A stretch of 64,000 nucleotides of DNA from Calonectria ilicicola (GCA_020809705.1 CP085825.1:992001-1056000); one strand, 5' to 3'. Shown: positions 24,726-37,306, counted from the stretch's first letter. Notes: generated by a model from the letters alone, not told the origin. Numbers and translations: made by a program.

Positions 24726-27421
24726 TCAAGGCGACGGTTCATTTTCAATATATTCGGGGCTTGCTGGTGGTGATTCAGGAACATCCTCATGCCCCACGTC
24801 GAACTTGCTGGCGACGGAAAACTTGCGAGTGGATTCATCAAAAGTTAGCCATGTTCCTCGAGCTGCAATCTTGTATCCCAAGTACAAAATACGTTCTTTT
24901 CTCTCATCAACCATGGAAGCAAGCTCGAAGTACTTCTCATCTTCATCAATCTTGTCGTTATTGAACCAATTTTTTGGGTGGTACTCATCCGCGAACGCAA
25001 GCCCGCGCAAGGCGTAGTCTTCGGGAAGAGGCCTTGGAAGCTCGTCCTTTTCGGGCCCTGGGAAATCCCCGTCGAACCTTGGTTCCCTTTCGAATGAGGA
25101 GAGAAGAGAATTGAGAAGAACAGAAGTTAGCTTCCAAGGATATTGATCTTCAATATGAGCCATCGCTGCAGGACGCTCCGAAATATGGGATATGAAAACG
25201 AGGGTAGTATGCACAAATGGCAAGATATTTGTATCACCCCAGCGACGTATAACAATACTGTAGCAGCGCACAGCAAAGGCAAGGGCTTCATGGAATGTTT
25301 CGCTGGAGCTGTCCCCAGGGCTCATTTCCTCAACATTATTATCTTCCATGGCGACATCGGTCTCCTCTGGTTGCTGTGAAAGAGATTTCATTAAAACGCT
25401 TGACCCGTCTCCATAGCCAAGAAGAGCACAAGCTAAGGAGATTGAAATAAAGTAACTGTATTTGAGTCAGAAAAAAAGTATCACATATTAGGAATGCTAC
25501 ACACCCTGCTTCAAGCCATCGCTTTGTTGTTCGACTAATTTGAGCATCCAGCAACTCGAAGAACTCTGCCTTGGACTCCTCCAACTTTTCTTTGGATTTA
25601 CCTGAGAAAAGAATTCCATGAACACGAACGTATGCAGCGTCAACTGGGGCCAATCTCGAGGAATTGGAGCTCAAGACCGGATCAAAAAGGGTCATAACAC
25701 TTTCCTTGGCGCTCAAGAAGGGAATCGGTACACAAAGAGATTTGGCGTAGTAATACAGTTGTTGTAATGCATTGGGCCGAGCCAGGATCGCGAGATGGTG
25801 GTAGAGGCGTCCTGTTGTCGGGGACTTATCTGACGCTTTGCTGTACCAATGCTTGCTAACACCAGTCCAAACCTCTCTATCGCGAATATCATCATCTTCA
25901 ATCGCCATTCTATAGCGACCGAGATCTCCCAAACACTCAATCCAAGTATCTTCAAATGCGGGGACAGTCTCGTATAGAAGAGCCATCATACTATATGCAA
26001 GATATAAGAAAGTGAGCATGTGTTCAAGGGAGGCAGGTAACCGATGACGCAAAAGTTCAAGAAATGAATGAATACCATGCCTCCACATGCGCGCAGGCAT
26101 TGCATATTTAGACGCAAGTCTTCTAAGAGGAGCACTAGCCGAAGGGTGTTGGCTAGCAAGAAAGAAATCATGATGTTCATGTAAGAGGGTACGATGGAGA
26201 GCAATAAGAGCCTGCCATTGCTCGTTGTTGAGCTTGTTTGCATCTGTATTAGAGGACTGCGCATTGTCAACCTCAATGCATTTCGTTTCCACCATGACAA
26301 GGCCAGCGTATATCCCTTTGACCTCTGCTACTAGTTGATCTTGGGATATGGGTCTGGTTTCGGGTTGAAGCATCATCTGAGTTGTTGTGTCATCACTTGG
26401 TTGCGGATGTGACTGAGCAGGTTGAGCTCTGGCAGGGACTTGCCGATTGCCCCCCTTATTGGCCACTGGCTGCCGTGAAGCTGGAGAAGCAGGTACTTGT
26501 ACCGACCTACCCTTGGCGTCCTGTGGCTTCACTGGATCTCCCTCGCTCCACAAGCCTCTTCCCGACGGGTTTCTTGCCCTGCTCCGCACATGGGGGCTAG
26601 AGGGAGAGGATTCTACCGGCTGATCCGGGGACGCTGATGGTGAGCGCCTTTTGCTAGAACGATGATGCTCGCCATCAGAGTCCGGGGTATTGTGGGGGTT
26701 CTCCGAGTCCGGTTCTCCGGGATCGTCCGCCCCCGGTGGGCGCTTCCGTGGCCTATCCGGTGCCGCATTCTCGGGGTTCCTAATGCCGGTTAGCAGTGAG
26801 CTCCGCCGCCGCAGGGGTCAACTAACTGTCTTCTATTCGAACGTATACTATTGAAGGCATTCTCAATGGCTTCTTGTGTATCCCACGCCGCATGCTTCAC
26901 TGGGTCAGCTTCGACGTGGGTGCGGAACTGTTCCAGCTCGTTTGATAGATCGTTTCCGCATATTGGGCAAATTAACGTATTTGAAGTCTCTTGCTTGTGA
27001 TTATTGCGCAGGTGCGTAACCCATCTCTTTGTAAAGTCCATTATGCCTGTATCTTCGTTACCTTCATAAGGATGTAAATATCCCGAGACCGGATGAAGGA
27101 TGGCCGGGGGACCAGTTGGCCAAGGAAGGGCAGTCAGTTGGAACGAAATTACGCGATCATTCGGGACTATTGAGAGAGCAAGTATTAGTGTATTGATGCC
27201 CAAGATCTGTAAAAAAACGGCTAGCTACATGGGCTGAATGTCGCAAGTGTGCCAGCATCAACCGTGTCAAGCTGATTGAGGCCCACGAGATTCGGATACA
27301 ACCGAAATTGAGGCCACGGGTGGGTGAAGTCGTGGACAAAGATTACTGGTGTCCCAGCCCAACACCTGAATCTGGGGGGAATAACTTGGTTGTCAAGAAA
27401 CTGGGGGGGAAGCTGGCTCAT
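24726..27421 (-). CDS. Est1-type DNA/RNA-binding domain protein
   Basis: Exons 27421-27229, 27166-26827, 26779-25505 and 25455-24726 give 845 aa, with all phases consistent. Introns are 62, 47 and 49 nt (for instance GTTAGT, GCTAAC, ATTAG in the second). The start is the first in-frame ATG (MSQLPPQF). Residues 1-~130 are an unassigned N-terminal region. A zinc-finger-like segment follows near residue 140 (CPIC, then FRTH and VKH; C-X2-C-X13-H-X7-H spacing, not classical). A Pro/Ser/Arg-rich disordered linker spans ~178-330. Helical repeats and the Est1 DNA/RNA-binding module come after it, with VWTGVSKHWYSKA and GRLYHHLAILARPNALQQLYYY near residues 480-515, as in Est1/SMG5-7/Ebs1 proteins. 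Those relatives act in telomerase recruitment or nonsense-mediated decay; which applies here is unknown, and fungi carry several paralogs. It flanks the AT-rich block but its frame is intact. Confidence 0.8.
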
Positions 27422-27959
27422 ACCCAGAACCTCACTCAGCCCCCACCCAGCGGTGAGAGCGGGGTCTTTCCAGCTGCCAGATTCAAGAAAATGCAGCACA
27501 ATGCGGGATTTCGGCTTACCTAGAGGAACCTAGTCGCAGGGACTCGTTGGAGTAAGTCTAACGTGATGGTTGACGACAAAAATGTGCAGGAGGAACGTAA
27601 GTAAAGGCGCACACAGTTGGCGATTTCGGCCGTAGCTTTTCCTGGATGGTTGCCTTGTTCTGGTTCGCAATGGTTCGCTTGGTTCGCAATGCGGCTTAAA
27701 AAAAAAATCCCCACTCAACCGAGCTAGCAGTCAGCGCCACGTTCGATTTGGGTGTGCAGCTTTTACCAACCGATGCACCCTGTAAATGAAATGAATCTTG
27801 GGCAGACCGTTTCCGCAAGATGTTATCCCTTGATTTTGGGGAGGGGGCGCGATACCATATATAAGTTTCCTGTAGTCCGCGGCGAACTCCAGGCAGAAAA
27901 GTGCAACTCATTTCCACTCTAGGGGGTTCAAGCACGCCCCTACCCCCCTCCTCTCCGCT

Positions 27960-27990
27960 CCCCTCTCCCTCTCCCTCTCCCTCTCCCCTC
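27960..27990. repeat. CTCCCT hexanucleotide repeat
   Basis: Four to five tandem copies in a pyrimidine-rich stretch. Confidence 0.85.
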
Positions 27991-30900
27991 TCTCAGATTC
28001 TTGATGAATCCAGAGGGACACGGCTCCTCCTTATATCTTTATTCACGGGAAGCATCATGCCACATAGGTCGAAAATTTTATCCAACGCCCACCCATCTGG
28101 TTTTCCATTGCGACTCTCTTCCCGTTCTTCCTTGCCGCACCGAGCATCAAACTTGATGGTTTGCGTCGTTTTCATCCATTGGGCGACTTGCCGATACGGA
28201 TTCCCAGCCGCATGAGCCTGTCTTAGAAGAACGGTTCGCTCGCTACTTTGCGAACCATCTTTATACTACATGGGTGCCATCAAAAGTGAACAAGAAAATG
28301 GGGCGGTCTTGGATCTCAGTTTTTGGGACAAGATTTGGCGAGCGGGTAAGTCTAGTCGAACTTGCGTTTCTTTGCCATCCTTCGGGCAACCACGTAAGCA
28401 GAGTTGAACAGATTGCCTACCGGCTATTAGTATGAGCTGTAGCTGTAAACGAGTGCTTTCTTAGAGCAGCAAATTAAAATAATCATAATTGTAAGAGCAA
28501 ACAATGGGTTGGCTGCAATTGATTGGATCCTTCTAATTCACCATGTGCCCGGCAATGCATTGAATGACGAGAGTATTGGCCACGCGCTAGTTGAGTGGCT
28601 AATTACAAGCCCTACCAGCCAGAGGTTCGCCTTTGGGTATGCTGACCAAACTAGCGTTTTTTACAGCCTCATTCATTTCTGCCTAGAATCGCCTTCAACT
28701 GGTCAGTGATCGAAATTGGGCGCGGCCGAACCCCCTTGGCTGACTGAGAGCTAGATGCAGCGACAGCCGGGCATGAATGCGAACCAGGACCTCTTATGGG
28801 GCTCAAAGCAGCCATATCCCTAACGACTAATATTTAAAACGCGGCTGCCGGCGGCGGTTCAAGTCGGGCGGCCAGCTGCATCGTGACTTACAACTGCCAA
28901 TGGGCTATTTGTGGGTTGGTTAGGGGGGCTGGTGCTGACTGAACACGTATGATCAGTCATACGCACAAGTCAAAGCTGAATCGACAATCCATTCAGGCGG
29001 TCAAGGCGGCGCCGCCATGGCAATCGTGAAAAGCTGTGCGCCAGGCGACCAAAGGCATCAACCGACGCCTCGCAGAAAAGGAGAATGTGCCGCGTGGTGA
29101 GGCCAGGTGGTCATGCGACCGACAATGATGGCCTCTATTTTATTTGATATCTTAACATCCGGGTAGTTCCCAGTGCTTTCAAGGTTGGTACTCAAAAGTT
29201 GAAAATGTTGTGAAGTGAATAAGTTTTAAGAATTGATTGGGTGCCAATGTGAAGGATTTATGCTCACCGCACACCGGTCGGTGAAAATGCAGGGTCGGTG
29301 GATTCATACAACGCATCAATAAGCGCTGTTTTTACACGCATTCAGCTCTGCATACATAGCTGTTGGCTAGCTATTCAGAGCATTAATGCACGATGCCAAC
29401 TTGTCACAGCCGGCCGGTGAGATATCACGTGCATAAGGCTAGCCCAGCCTCGTCCGATCTCTCATCCTCTAATCATAAGCAGAGAATCCCGCGACAGACT
29501 AGCAGGGGGTTCGATAGATCACATTCCTTCATAGCGTACCTGCGCAACCAACTGCGCGTGAAAGCTTGTTAAAAAAAGGAAGGGAAGGAACATGACCTGC
29601 ATCAGGTGTAACGAGATCCCCCCCTGAACTAAGTGCTCATTTCCGCTCAGCAACGGAAAGCTTGGGTTCAAGACTTGCCTAGCACGAACTGCAAGCGGGT
29701 CGCCGCATTGCGGCTCAACAAGGCAGCCAGAATACTGTGTGATGGGACGCGCGCCACATTCCCCCCTTTCGCCTTTCACTGGCTCTAAGTATTGCCTTTG
29801 GAGATAGTCAGTGTGCTTACCATAAACGGACCAGGCAACTCCACAAGTTCAAGCGCCCAAACTTTCAGCACCACCTCGAATCACATACATGAGTGTACAC
29901 AATTGGTCCAGAGAAGGTCCCGTGGGGGGCCGTTTTCGACAACGACGAGGTTTCAGTCGCCTCACACTTTGATCTCAGTCATTGGATACCACAGCATAAA
30001 TCCTCATGACAACAGATCACTTGTACTCATCGGCATCCGATGCCCATGCCATTTGCAACCATCTGTTAATCGAGGCCAATGACGCGTTATATCCGCGACG
30101 TGCTACGTCACAGTAGCTATCAGAGTGACACCCACCCACACACACGCGCACACACATAACCGAACAGGTGATAACGCTGTACATATGCATATTGCCGACT
30201 TGTGATCAATTTAATATGGCCTGCCACGATGTCTATTTTAGCCTGCCCGAGGCAAACATGAAAAGGCGCTCATATTTCAGGTTAATGTGAAATAACAGGG
30301 CCTCAAGATGCATCGAAGGTTGCAAGAGTACGACGATGACCTTCTCAATTTGTACTCGCGTCTTGGATCCTGTGCGAGGATTTCAGCCTCATACTTGAAC
30401 ATGCATCGATATCTTATCAAAAGCATGCTTTTCGTTGCATTTCACATGCATACATAGGAGGTTGGTTCCATGAGTACCACCCTCTCAAAGGCAGGCGGCA
30501 GGCGGGGCAACCTCGGTGTACCACCCTTTGACAATCTCATTTTCTTGGTTCGATCCTGGACTCGGAGCTATGCGGTCACCCAACTAACGTCTCAACCATG
30601 ATACGTTGGCTGAAACATGCCCTGTTGACCGAGAACTGTGGCTGCATTTTTTTTTACTTGCGGTTGCATCGCCCCATCTTAATATCCCAATTTTTGTCCC
30701 AATGCGTCACCAGTTGTTCAAAAACCTGTGCCATGTTTGATAGAATGTGCACACGGTAGTCTCAGTCGAGCCAATGAACAACCCAGTTGAGATACAGATA
30801 TGCCTGACACAATCAGGCATTCCACGTTCGACGCCAGAATACGGCATCCGCGGACGTCCTTTTTCGGTTTTTTTTTTAACACCGACCATCCATATGCCGG

Positions 30901-31404
30901 AGGAAATACCCGCATCAAACAGCAGAGCCACGGCTGATTGCCTAGTTCGCTGTTTGCACTCCCTTCCATGTCTGTCTCTGCTGCCTGTGCCAAACACGGC
31001 ATCCACTCTGCCTTCTCCGCTTGCTTCCATCGTGCATGTGTCTTGAGGGGAGGATTCAATCGTATTCCGCCTTCACAAGGCAACGAGGCTTGCAAAGGTT
31101 CTCGTGACAGGTGTGTGTTGGAAGACAGTTTCCGACCCCTCAAACCTCACCACTCATCCAAGGGTAGTTTCGCTACCAAAAATGGTATTTTGGGGGCCAA
31201 CCTAAGCAAGTCAACCCCGCACTGCACCGATGAGTCCGCCAGTCGAAACCTCAGCAGTTGACTGCAGGCTTTCGACGCTCGCGCATATCGCATTTGCGAT
31301 AGCCAAGGTCTCACCGCTGCAGCCGTCAATATTATCCCACACTCATGAATGCATCCTGAGGTCATTGTTACAACAAGGCATCCGAGCTAGATAGCTGCAG
31401 TAGC

Positions 31405-31438
31405 AAAAAAAAAAAAAAAAAAGAGGGGCTTTTTTTTT
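31405..31438. repeat. A18 tract followed by T9 tract
   Basis: A homopolymer A run, the short spacer GAGGGGC, then a T run. Confidence 0.75.
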
Positions 31439-32048
31439 CTTTCTTGAGAAATGATCATTGTGACGGGGCCAATTCTGCGACATCAAGGGAGAGACGGTGA
31501 GAGAAACCCCTCTTTGCTCTTGCCCCCTCCTTTTTCACTTTTTGATGTGGAGATGGAGTTAGGGCAATGATCGTGAGAAGAAAAAGAAAAACCTACACTT
31601 GATTGAGAAAACAAGCCTTCACTGCTTTCTTAGCTTCCTAGCATGTTGACGTATCTCTATTTCCTAGCTCATTGCTGTAATTAAAGTAAGTACCCAAGTG
31701 ACACGCGTTTTGGTGGGGGGAGGAGGGGTTGGTTCAGGGTAACTCAACTATGTAAGCTCCAAAATGAACAACCAAAGCAGAAGAAACATCAAAAAAGGGG
31801 ATCGTGAAAGCAAAAAATAGGATGGGGATCAAATGGCTTAATATATAGTCGCATTGCAACAAGGGTGGGATCGGTGGCAAATTTCTGCTGCAGTCTGGAT
31901 AAAATGGTGCAGCTGTTAGCAACCGCCACCGAAAGGCGGGACCCAGCCCTTTTATAACTTGCGATGATCATTTTTGAGCCCAAGCTTATACAAGTACACG
32001 TATTCATATAGCCCCCCTGATAACTTTTAATTTGCAACTAACATTGAA

Positions 32049-33625
32049 TCATCGGAATGCCTCATACTCTTCTGCCTCCTTCAGCTTGGCCTCTACTCGC
32101 TTGATCGTCTCCGCATCGTAGACTTGGTCTAGGGGAACTCCTGCCTTGAAGATTTCCTTCTCGTGACGTGCAGCTTCCTCCTTTGTCATGCATACTAGAT
32201 CTCGTAGACGTATAGTAGAGCACTTCTGAATGACCTTGCCCTCGCCGAGCACCGACATACTGCTACCTTCAGGGCGGCGCCAGCGGATCAGCACGAGCTT
32301 GGTTGAGATGCCCGTGACAACACTGCGCCCACGATATATCTCCTCCACGAGGAAGGACACATCGCTAATCGTCAGAGGTACTTTGAGACCGACAGTATCG
32401 CCACTGTCAGTCAATCGAGCCAGCTTGTCTTCATACCCCTGAACAGCTCCCAAGATGCCCTCGTGCATACGATCCCGCCCCTTGGCTGGAACGTAATCAA
32501 GGGGGTACCCTGTGATGCTGAGAATGACGTGGTTGGCCACGGTGAGGCCGAAGATAGCAGGCATGGTGCCAAGAACAGGCAAGATTCGCACCCGGAAGTT
32601 TGGTAGCGCAGCGAGATCGCCGACGGCTCCCTTTTGGAACTCCTCCTCTGGCAGCGGTAGCAACTCTGCTTTGCCCTCAGCTGTTTTCTCGATTGAGTAG
32701 ACGCAAGGGATGCCGCTAGTGATTCCCTTGAGTTTAAGGCGTCTTCGGGTTGCCCTTGACAGGCCATCGTCTTTGGTAGAGCCAATGTCTCCCACAATGA
32801 TGCGGGTAGGGTCACTCTTACACCCAGCACCCATGGCACTAATGACCGGGAGGTTGTTATCGTAGCAGTACTTGAGGAGGGCAACCTTTGTATCTATGTT
32901 ATCGATTGCATCAATGATAAAGTCAGGGGCACGTCCATCCTCGGCCCAAGGGCCCAGCATTCGTGCTGCTGAAGCCTCATCAAACTTTTCTTGTTGTAAA
33001 TCGTACTTGACCCAGGGGGCGATCGCCATCAAGCGGCGCTCAAGACATTGGACCTTGGGGATTCCCACATCTGCTAGTGTAGCTACCGCATGACGGTTTA
33101 GGGAGCTTAGCGTGACTTGGTCAAAATCTATGAGTCTCAGCTTAGACACACCCGATCTGGCGAGTGATGCAGTGCAATGAGAACCAACGCCGCCGCAACC
33201 GACAACAACGACAAACGAGTTGCGCAACTTGTCGAGTCCCTCTGGTGTAAGAAAGACTCGATTACGAGCAAGCTGTTCAAGGATGAGCTCCTCGTCAAAA
33301 TCGCCCTTCTGCGCCCTTCGCGCCAGCTCTTGGTTACGGATATCTTCTTTGTCAAGCGCAGGTCCTAACGAGCCACCAATGCTGTTTAACTGCGCAGACC
33401 GTTAGCTCTCCCTCAAGCTTCCAATTATTTCTACACAGTTTTACATACTCGTTGCAATTCGGAGCCATCTTGAGGGATCGAATTCTTCAGCTCAGAAACC
33501 CTTTCAGATCTCTCTAGTGCCTGGTACCCTAAAAGAAGAGATGTAACTGTTGCTCCCGAGAACACAGCCGTGGCAAGCAGCTGGAACCGGGGGTTGGAAA
33601 GGGTATCCGACAGTAACGAAGACAT
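32049..33625 (-). CDS. tRNA threonylcarbamoyladenosine dehydratase (Tcd1/Tcd2, CsdL/TcdA family)
   Basis: Predicted to use ATP to cyclise the t6A modification at position 37 of ANN-decoding tRNAs into its cyclic hydantoin/oxazolone form. In yeast Tcd1 and Tcd2 sit on the mitochondrial outer membrane. Exons 33625-33449 and 33389-32049 give 505 aa. The intron (59 nt) has GTATGT, GCTAAC and CGCAG and is phase 0. An N-terminal hydrophobic segment (about residues 13-36, FQLLATAVFSGATVTSLLLG) fits a membrane anchor. The E1-like Rossmann fold shows VVGCGGVGSH, DFDQVTLSSLNRH and FIIDAIDN. The family-specific block SDPTRIIVGDI...ATRRRLK...GIPCVYSIEKT matches TcdA rather than ubiquitin E1s. Fungal genomes often have two paralogs, so I leave the symbol blank. 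Transcribed divergently from the mitochondrial protein gene at 33963. Confidence 0.9.
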
Positions 33626-33962
33626 CTCTCAAATAATTACGGGAGATTCCCCAATTCACCGTTTTCTGAACTGCCAACACGCTGCTGGCCAAAAGTTTTC
33701 ACTGGTGATGTATGCATGTGCCCAATCGCAAAATCCAAAGAATTGTGAATGCGGCTTAGTCAGCCCCACTGGACCAATAGTAACAACATCTTGAATTTTC
33801 GAGCTTAGCCATCAGACAACGTCAATTGACGACGGTGATAGATTGACGGGACAAAAATAGCTCCCTTTGCGGCACCACCCGCCCCAGAGGCCGAGGGGAA
33901 CTCAATTGCAACCTCAAGTCTTGCAGAACCGAATCCGGGGACACCGCTGTCCCGTCGGCGCC
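33626..33962. promoter_or_regulatory. Shared divergent promoter of the Tcd-like and mitochondrial protein genes
   Basis: Only 337 bp separates the two start codons, so both 5' UTRs and promoters must fit here. It contains a CCAAT word near 33771 and another at 33723. No TATA box is obvious. Confidence 0.55.
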
Positions 33963-35618
33963 ATGCGGCCTCGGCTCGTCGTCCGTCGAGCTAGGCCTGT
34001 GAGCCCAAGACAGGTTTTGCGACCACGAACGTCATGCCTGCGAACCTTTACACACACACACCTTGCAACAAGCTCAAGCTCGAGACCGAACCTCCCTTTC
34101 CTCACCATCCCCGTCTCCAACCACTCAGTCCGATGCTTCACCACCGAGCGCAGAGCATGGCTCAAGCACGAGGCCAAGATTGCAGTGCGCTACACTGTTT
34201 CGTTCTGGGGCATTCTTGCGTGCATGGGCGTCATGTTCTGGTTTTTCAACGAGGAGCAGCTGGAGAGGGAGTTTCCGACACCTCATGAGTGGGGCTTCAT
34301 TGCGCGAAAGCTATTTCGAGACGCCAGCCGAGGCAGATACCCCAAGGACGGCGTAGTGAATTGGGCGGAGGCGATGGAATTATCCCGCGGGTGTGTTTTG
34401 CGCCTTGAGGATCCCAATGGTGAGGGCAAAGGCGTGGTGAAGCTGTCGGACAAGGTCGATCCGAATGCGCTTATTCCTGGCGAATTCAATCCTTGCGACA
34501 TCTCCGCCAAGAGCGAGGAGTGGAGGAGGGGCTACTTTCAAGCCATTATGCTAGCTGCGAAGGCTGCGGAACACACAGATGGATGGGTGCGAGACACTAC
34601 TCGAAATGTCATCTCTCCCCCCGAGTTTGTGATTGGCCCTTCTAACCCTCGACCTGTGCCTATTCCGGCAGGCCAGCCCCATGCTCCTCGCGAAGAGAAT
34701 TGCGAAATTGCCTATCCCAGCGCTGATAGCTTTTATATGAAGATCCTGGCTACCGAGGGCTTCACTCCCCGACAGAAATTAGAGGCTGCGCTAGAGTATG
34801 CCAGCTTCATGGAGTTCAAGGGTAGAAATGAGGGTACTGAGGCCCTGTACAACCTTGCGCTGGCCGAGGCCACACAGGGTATGGATATGTCCAACCCCCC
34901 TTACAACCCTAAAACCTTTGTCCTAAACGAAAAGGCCGGACATCCTTCGGTTAACGTTTTGGATGCTATCACTGCCGTCGCAACACACAAGGCACGCAGT
35001 GGTGATATTTCCTCCGCTCTCCCCATCTATCTTTCCCTTCTCAAGGCTCGCCGACTACTTCCCAATGAGCCACCGGCTACCCCCCGCAAAGTGAATCCCT
35101 CAAAGCCCTTCTGGGAAAGCATTGTTGCTTCGGTTAGCCAACCCGACTACCCACCTCCACCTCCTGATGGCGCTGAAGCCCCCTGGCGTAGCCCAGCGGA
35201 GCGTTGTCAAGAAGCCTCTTTGAGCCTTTGGATTGGTGAAATTCTATTCACTTCCTCGTCCCGTGACGATGGCCTTTCCTGGACACGGGAGAGTGTTGAT
35301 GTGGCCGAAGAGCAACTTCGTGCTCTGAGTGGGGTCAACGATGACAAGGCTGCCAAGCAGACGTGCCGCGAGTGTCTAGCTACTGGTCTTGACAACTGGG
35401 CCCAAATGGTGGTCAAGCTTGCCAAGGAGGAGGATCTCCGCCGTGAGAAAGCATCGAACCGCTCCGGAGTCTTTTCCTTCTGGAGTGGAAGCTCCTCTCC
35501 TGAGGGCCGATGGACTGCTGAGGATGCCGTTGTCAAGGAGCGGGTGCGAAGGACCAAGGAGTTGCTGGAGGATATCAACAAGACAAACCCTGGCTTGGGA
35601 GCTTACTTTAAGGCGTAA
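33963..35618 (+). CDS. Mitochondrial inner-membrane-type protein with helical-repeat domain, function unknown
   Basis: Single exon, 551 aa. The start is the first ATG of the frame, in a GCGCCATGC context; the frame is open further 5' but has no earlier ATG. The N-terminus is Arg-rich and free of acidic residues for about 50 residues, a typical mitochondrial presequence. After it comes one hydrophobic segment (VRYTVSFWGILACMGVMFWFF, about residues 75-95) and then a long soluble domain. That domain has alternating helices resembling tetratricopeptide repeats (for example LEAALEYASFMEF and ALYNLALAEATQ near residues 270-300). Close relatives in Sordariomycetes are often mislabelled as maltose permease, but a single membrane span and no transporter motifs argue against that. 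Convergent with the Arb2-domain gene, whose stop codon is 184 bp away. Confidence 0.8.
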   Translation: MRPRLVVRRARPVSPRQVLRPRTSCLRTFTHTHLATSSSSRPNLPFLTIPVSNHSVRCFTTERRAWLKHEAKIAVRYTVSFWGILACMGVMFWFFNEEQLEREFPTPHEWGFIARKLFRDASRGRYPKDGVVNWAEAMELSRGCVLRLEDPNGEGKGVVKLSDKVDPNALIPGEFNPCDISAKSEEWRRGYFQAIMLAAKAAEHTDGWVRDTTRNVISPPEFVIGPSNPRPVPIPAGQPHAPREENCEIAYPSADSFYMKILATEGFTPRQKLEAALEYASFMEFKGRNEGTEALYNLALAEATQGMDMSNPPYNPKTFVLNEKAGHPSVNVLDAITAVATHKARSGDISSALPIYLSLLKARRLLPNEPPATPRKVNPSKPFWESIVASVSQPDYPPPPPDGAEAPWRSPAERCQEASLSLWIGEILFTSSSRDDGLSWTRESVDVAEEQLRALSGVNDDKAAKQTCRECLATGLDNWAQMVVKLAKEEDLRREKASNRSGVFSFWSGSSSPEGRWTAEDAVVKERVRRTKELLEDINKTNPGLGAYFKA

Positions 35619-35801
35619 AAGAAAAAAAACCAACAACTGGTACATGTGCTGGGGATTATGATGAGAGGGTTATTGGCAGTCACAGGGGCCATGAAAAGAT
35701 TGTGACTTGTATCATATTATTTCTGTCATTCAGTGCTCAAAGCACCTGTGTAATTCACTTTTGATGAATGAGATACGCCTCTTGCCGCATCAAGTTCCTT
35801 T

Positions 35802-37306
35802 CTACCAGCTACCCTGCCTTCCTTGTGGCTTACCACGGAGCAAAAAATCATCATTCTCGTCTTCCGAGTCCGAGTCTGACTGAGGTGCTTCCCCAGTCTC
35901 CTCAAACCGCTTCCACCGTCTAAACTCCTTGACAGCCTTCTTCATCTCATCACTGGTAACCGTTGTGACGGATGGCTTTTCCTCCTCTGGGAGCTTCGAC
36001 CACTCCTCCTCCGTGAACTCCTCCACTGGACGCTCGGTGACGATGATGGGTGGGTTCACAAAGTCAGGGTTGTTGACGAGGTCCTGCATATATTTAAGAG
36101 CAGAGTCGAGGGTGCGAATGGCGATGGCTTCGATGTGGGAACTTTCGGATGAAGAGTAGCAGGGACATCCCAAGGGGTCAATGGAGAGGGTTCGGTTGCC
36201 GCTGGGAGGGGCAAGCGGCGTGTCCAGGGGCTCGTCGGAGAGAATGTAGCCGCGTGTTCGCTGCGTTCAATGGGTTAGCAACAAGACAACAACGCTCTGT
36301 GTAATTCAATGGGCAGTAAAACACACCTCAGCAAGAAACTTTTTGAAAGCTCGATTGGTGAGACGATCTGTGTTATAAACACTGCCAAGGAGCAGCATGG
36401 TGTTGAGACGGTCACTCATCATGTCCCAATTCCTCACGTTGTCGAAATGATTTTCGATAGCCTCACAAGACTCTCCGATTGCAATAATGTCAATCTTTGC
36501 TTTGTGATTGGGAAGCTTTCCGACAATGTCAGTGAAGATGGTTGAAATGTGGTGTCCAACGCTTTCGCTGCCAGGGATTTCATTCAGAGCAGCAATATAT
36601 CTCTTCCCAGAGTGTACTAGACTTGGCATCGGCGTGTCTCCGCTGGCAGAGAGCGTCAGCGCACGCTTGCCTTCAGGCCACCAGAATCGCTGGCCTGTGT
36701 TGGCAATAACCACACCTGGAGGGGAGGAATCGTCGCGGGAAGCAGCCTGGCTGCGAATGGCGCGGACGACAGAGATCATGGTGCCCTTTGCCACGCCGCC
36801 AGGCCCGTTGGCAATTCGACCGGCCAGCATGCCGAGGTCCTGGACTGGTTCACCAAAGATGACGATGATGCGAGAGCAGGTTGCGAGATCTGGGGTCGTG
36901 AAGATGGGAGTGTGCTTCTCAGTTGGTTTGGCCCCGAGGGGGAGGGTGGCCTTAACCATACCTTCGTCCTCGAGGCGCTTGTGGACGACGGCCTCCATGG
37001 CCACTGAAGTTGAACTAGGTTAACAGCCAAATATCACCGAAAGACAAACCAAATAAACGTACTGTTGAACGCGAACCGTTGGCGCTCATTGATGCGGGCG
37101 TTTTTATTGGCGAAGAACTTGAAGTAGTAGTCTGGGTTCTCGATGGAACGAATCTCATCCTCTTCGTTGATGAAGTAACTATTGGGTTGCTATTGTTAAC
37201 ATGGTTTGTGACACGAAAAGATGCAGCGTTTGACGAACCCTAAACCCTTGAGGTCAGTGGGAAAAGAGACATCCTTTGGTAGGCTGGACCAAGAGCGACG
37301 AAACAT
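35802..37306 (-). CDS. Arb2-domain protein
   Basis: Exons 37306-37239, 37178-37063, 37003-36327 and 36260-35802 give 439 aa, with phases 2, 1 and 0 all consistent. Introns are 60, 58 and 66 nt; the first uses a less common GTTCGT donor. The N-terminus MFRRSWSSLPKD...GLGYFINEEDEIRSIENP, followed by a domain with SRIIVIFGEPVQDLG, GPGGVAKGTMISVVRAI and VVIANTGQRFWWPEGKRAL, is the Arb2-like fold, an alpha/beta-hydrolase-type domain also found at the C-terminus of some class II histone deacetylases. Fission yeast Arb2 belongs to an Argonaute siRNA chaperone complex acting in heterochromatin formation. Whether this protein does so is inference, and many fungal members are uncharacterised. The last ~90 residues are acidic and Ser/Glu-rich. 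Confidence 0.85.

Larger units (their letters stand above)
27422..32048. other. Intergenic region, no supported gene
   Basis: About 4.6 kb with only short, uninformative frames. Visible items are a CTCCCT repeat at 27960-27990, repeated GGTTCGCAATG-like words near 27658-27692, a short inverted repeat (GGTTCGC...GCGAACC, 28232-28254), and poly-A/poly-T runs near 31405-31440. The last several hundred bases include the 3' UTR of the Tcd-like gene. Confidence 0.5.

Noticed and set aside
30530..30570. tRNA T-arm-like word GGTTCGATCC
   Set aside because: The flanking five bases do not form a T-stem, and no D-arm, anticodon arm or acceptor stem could be found.
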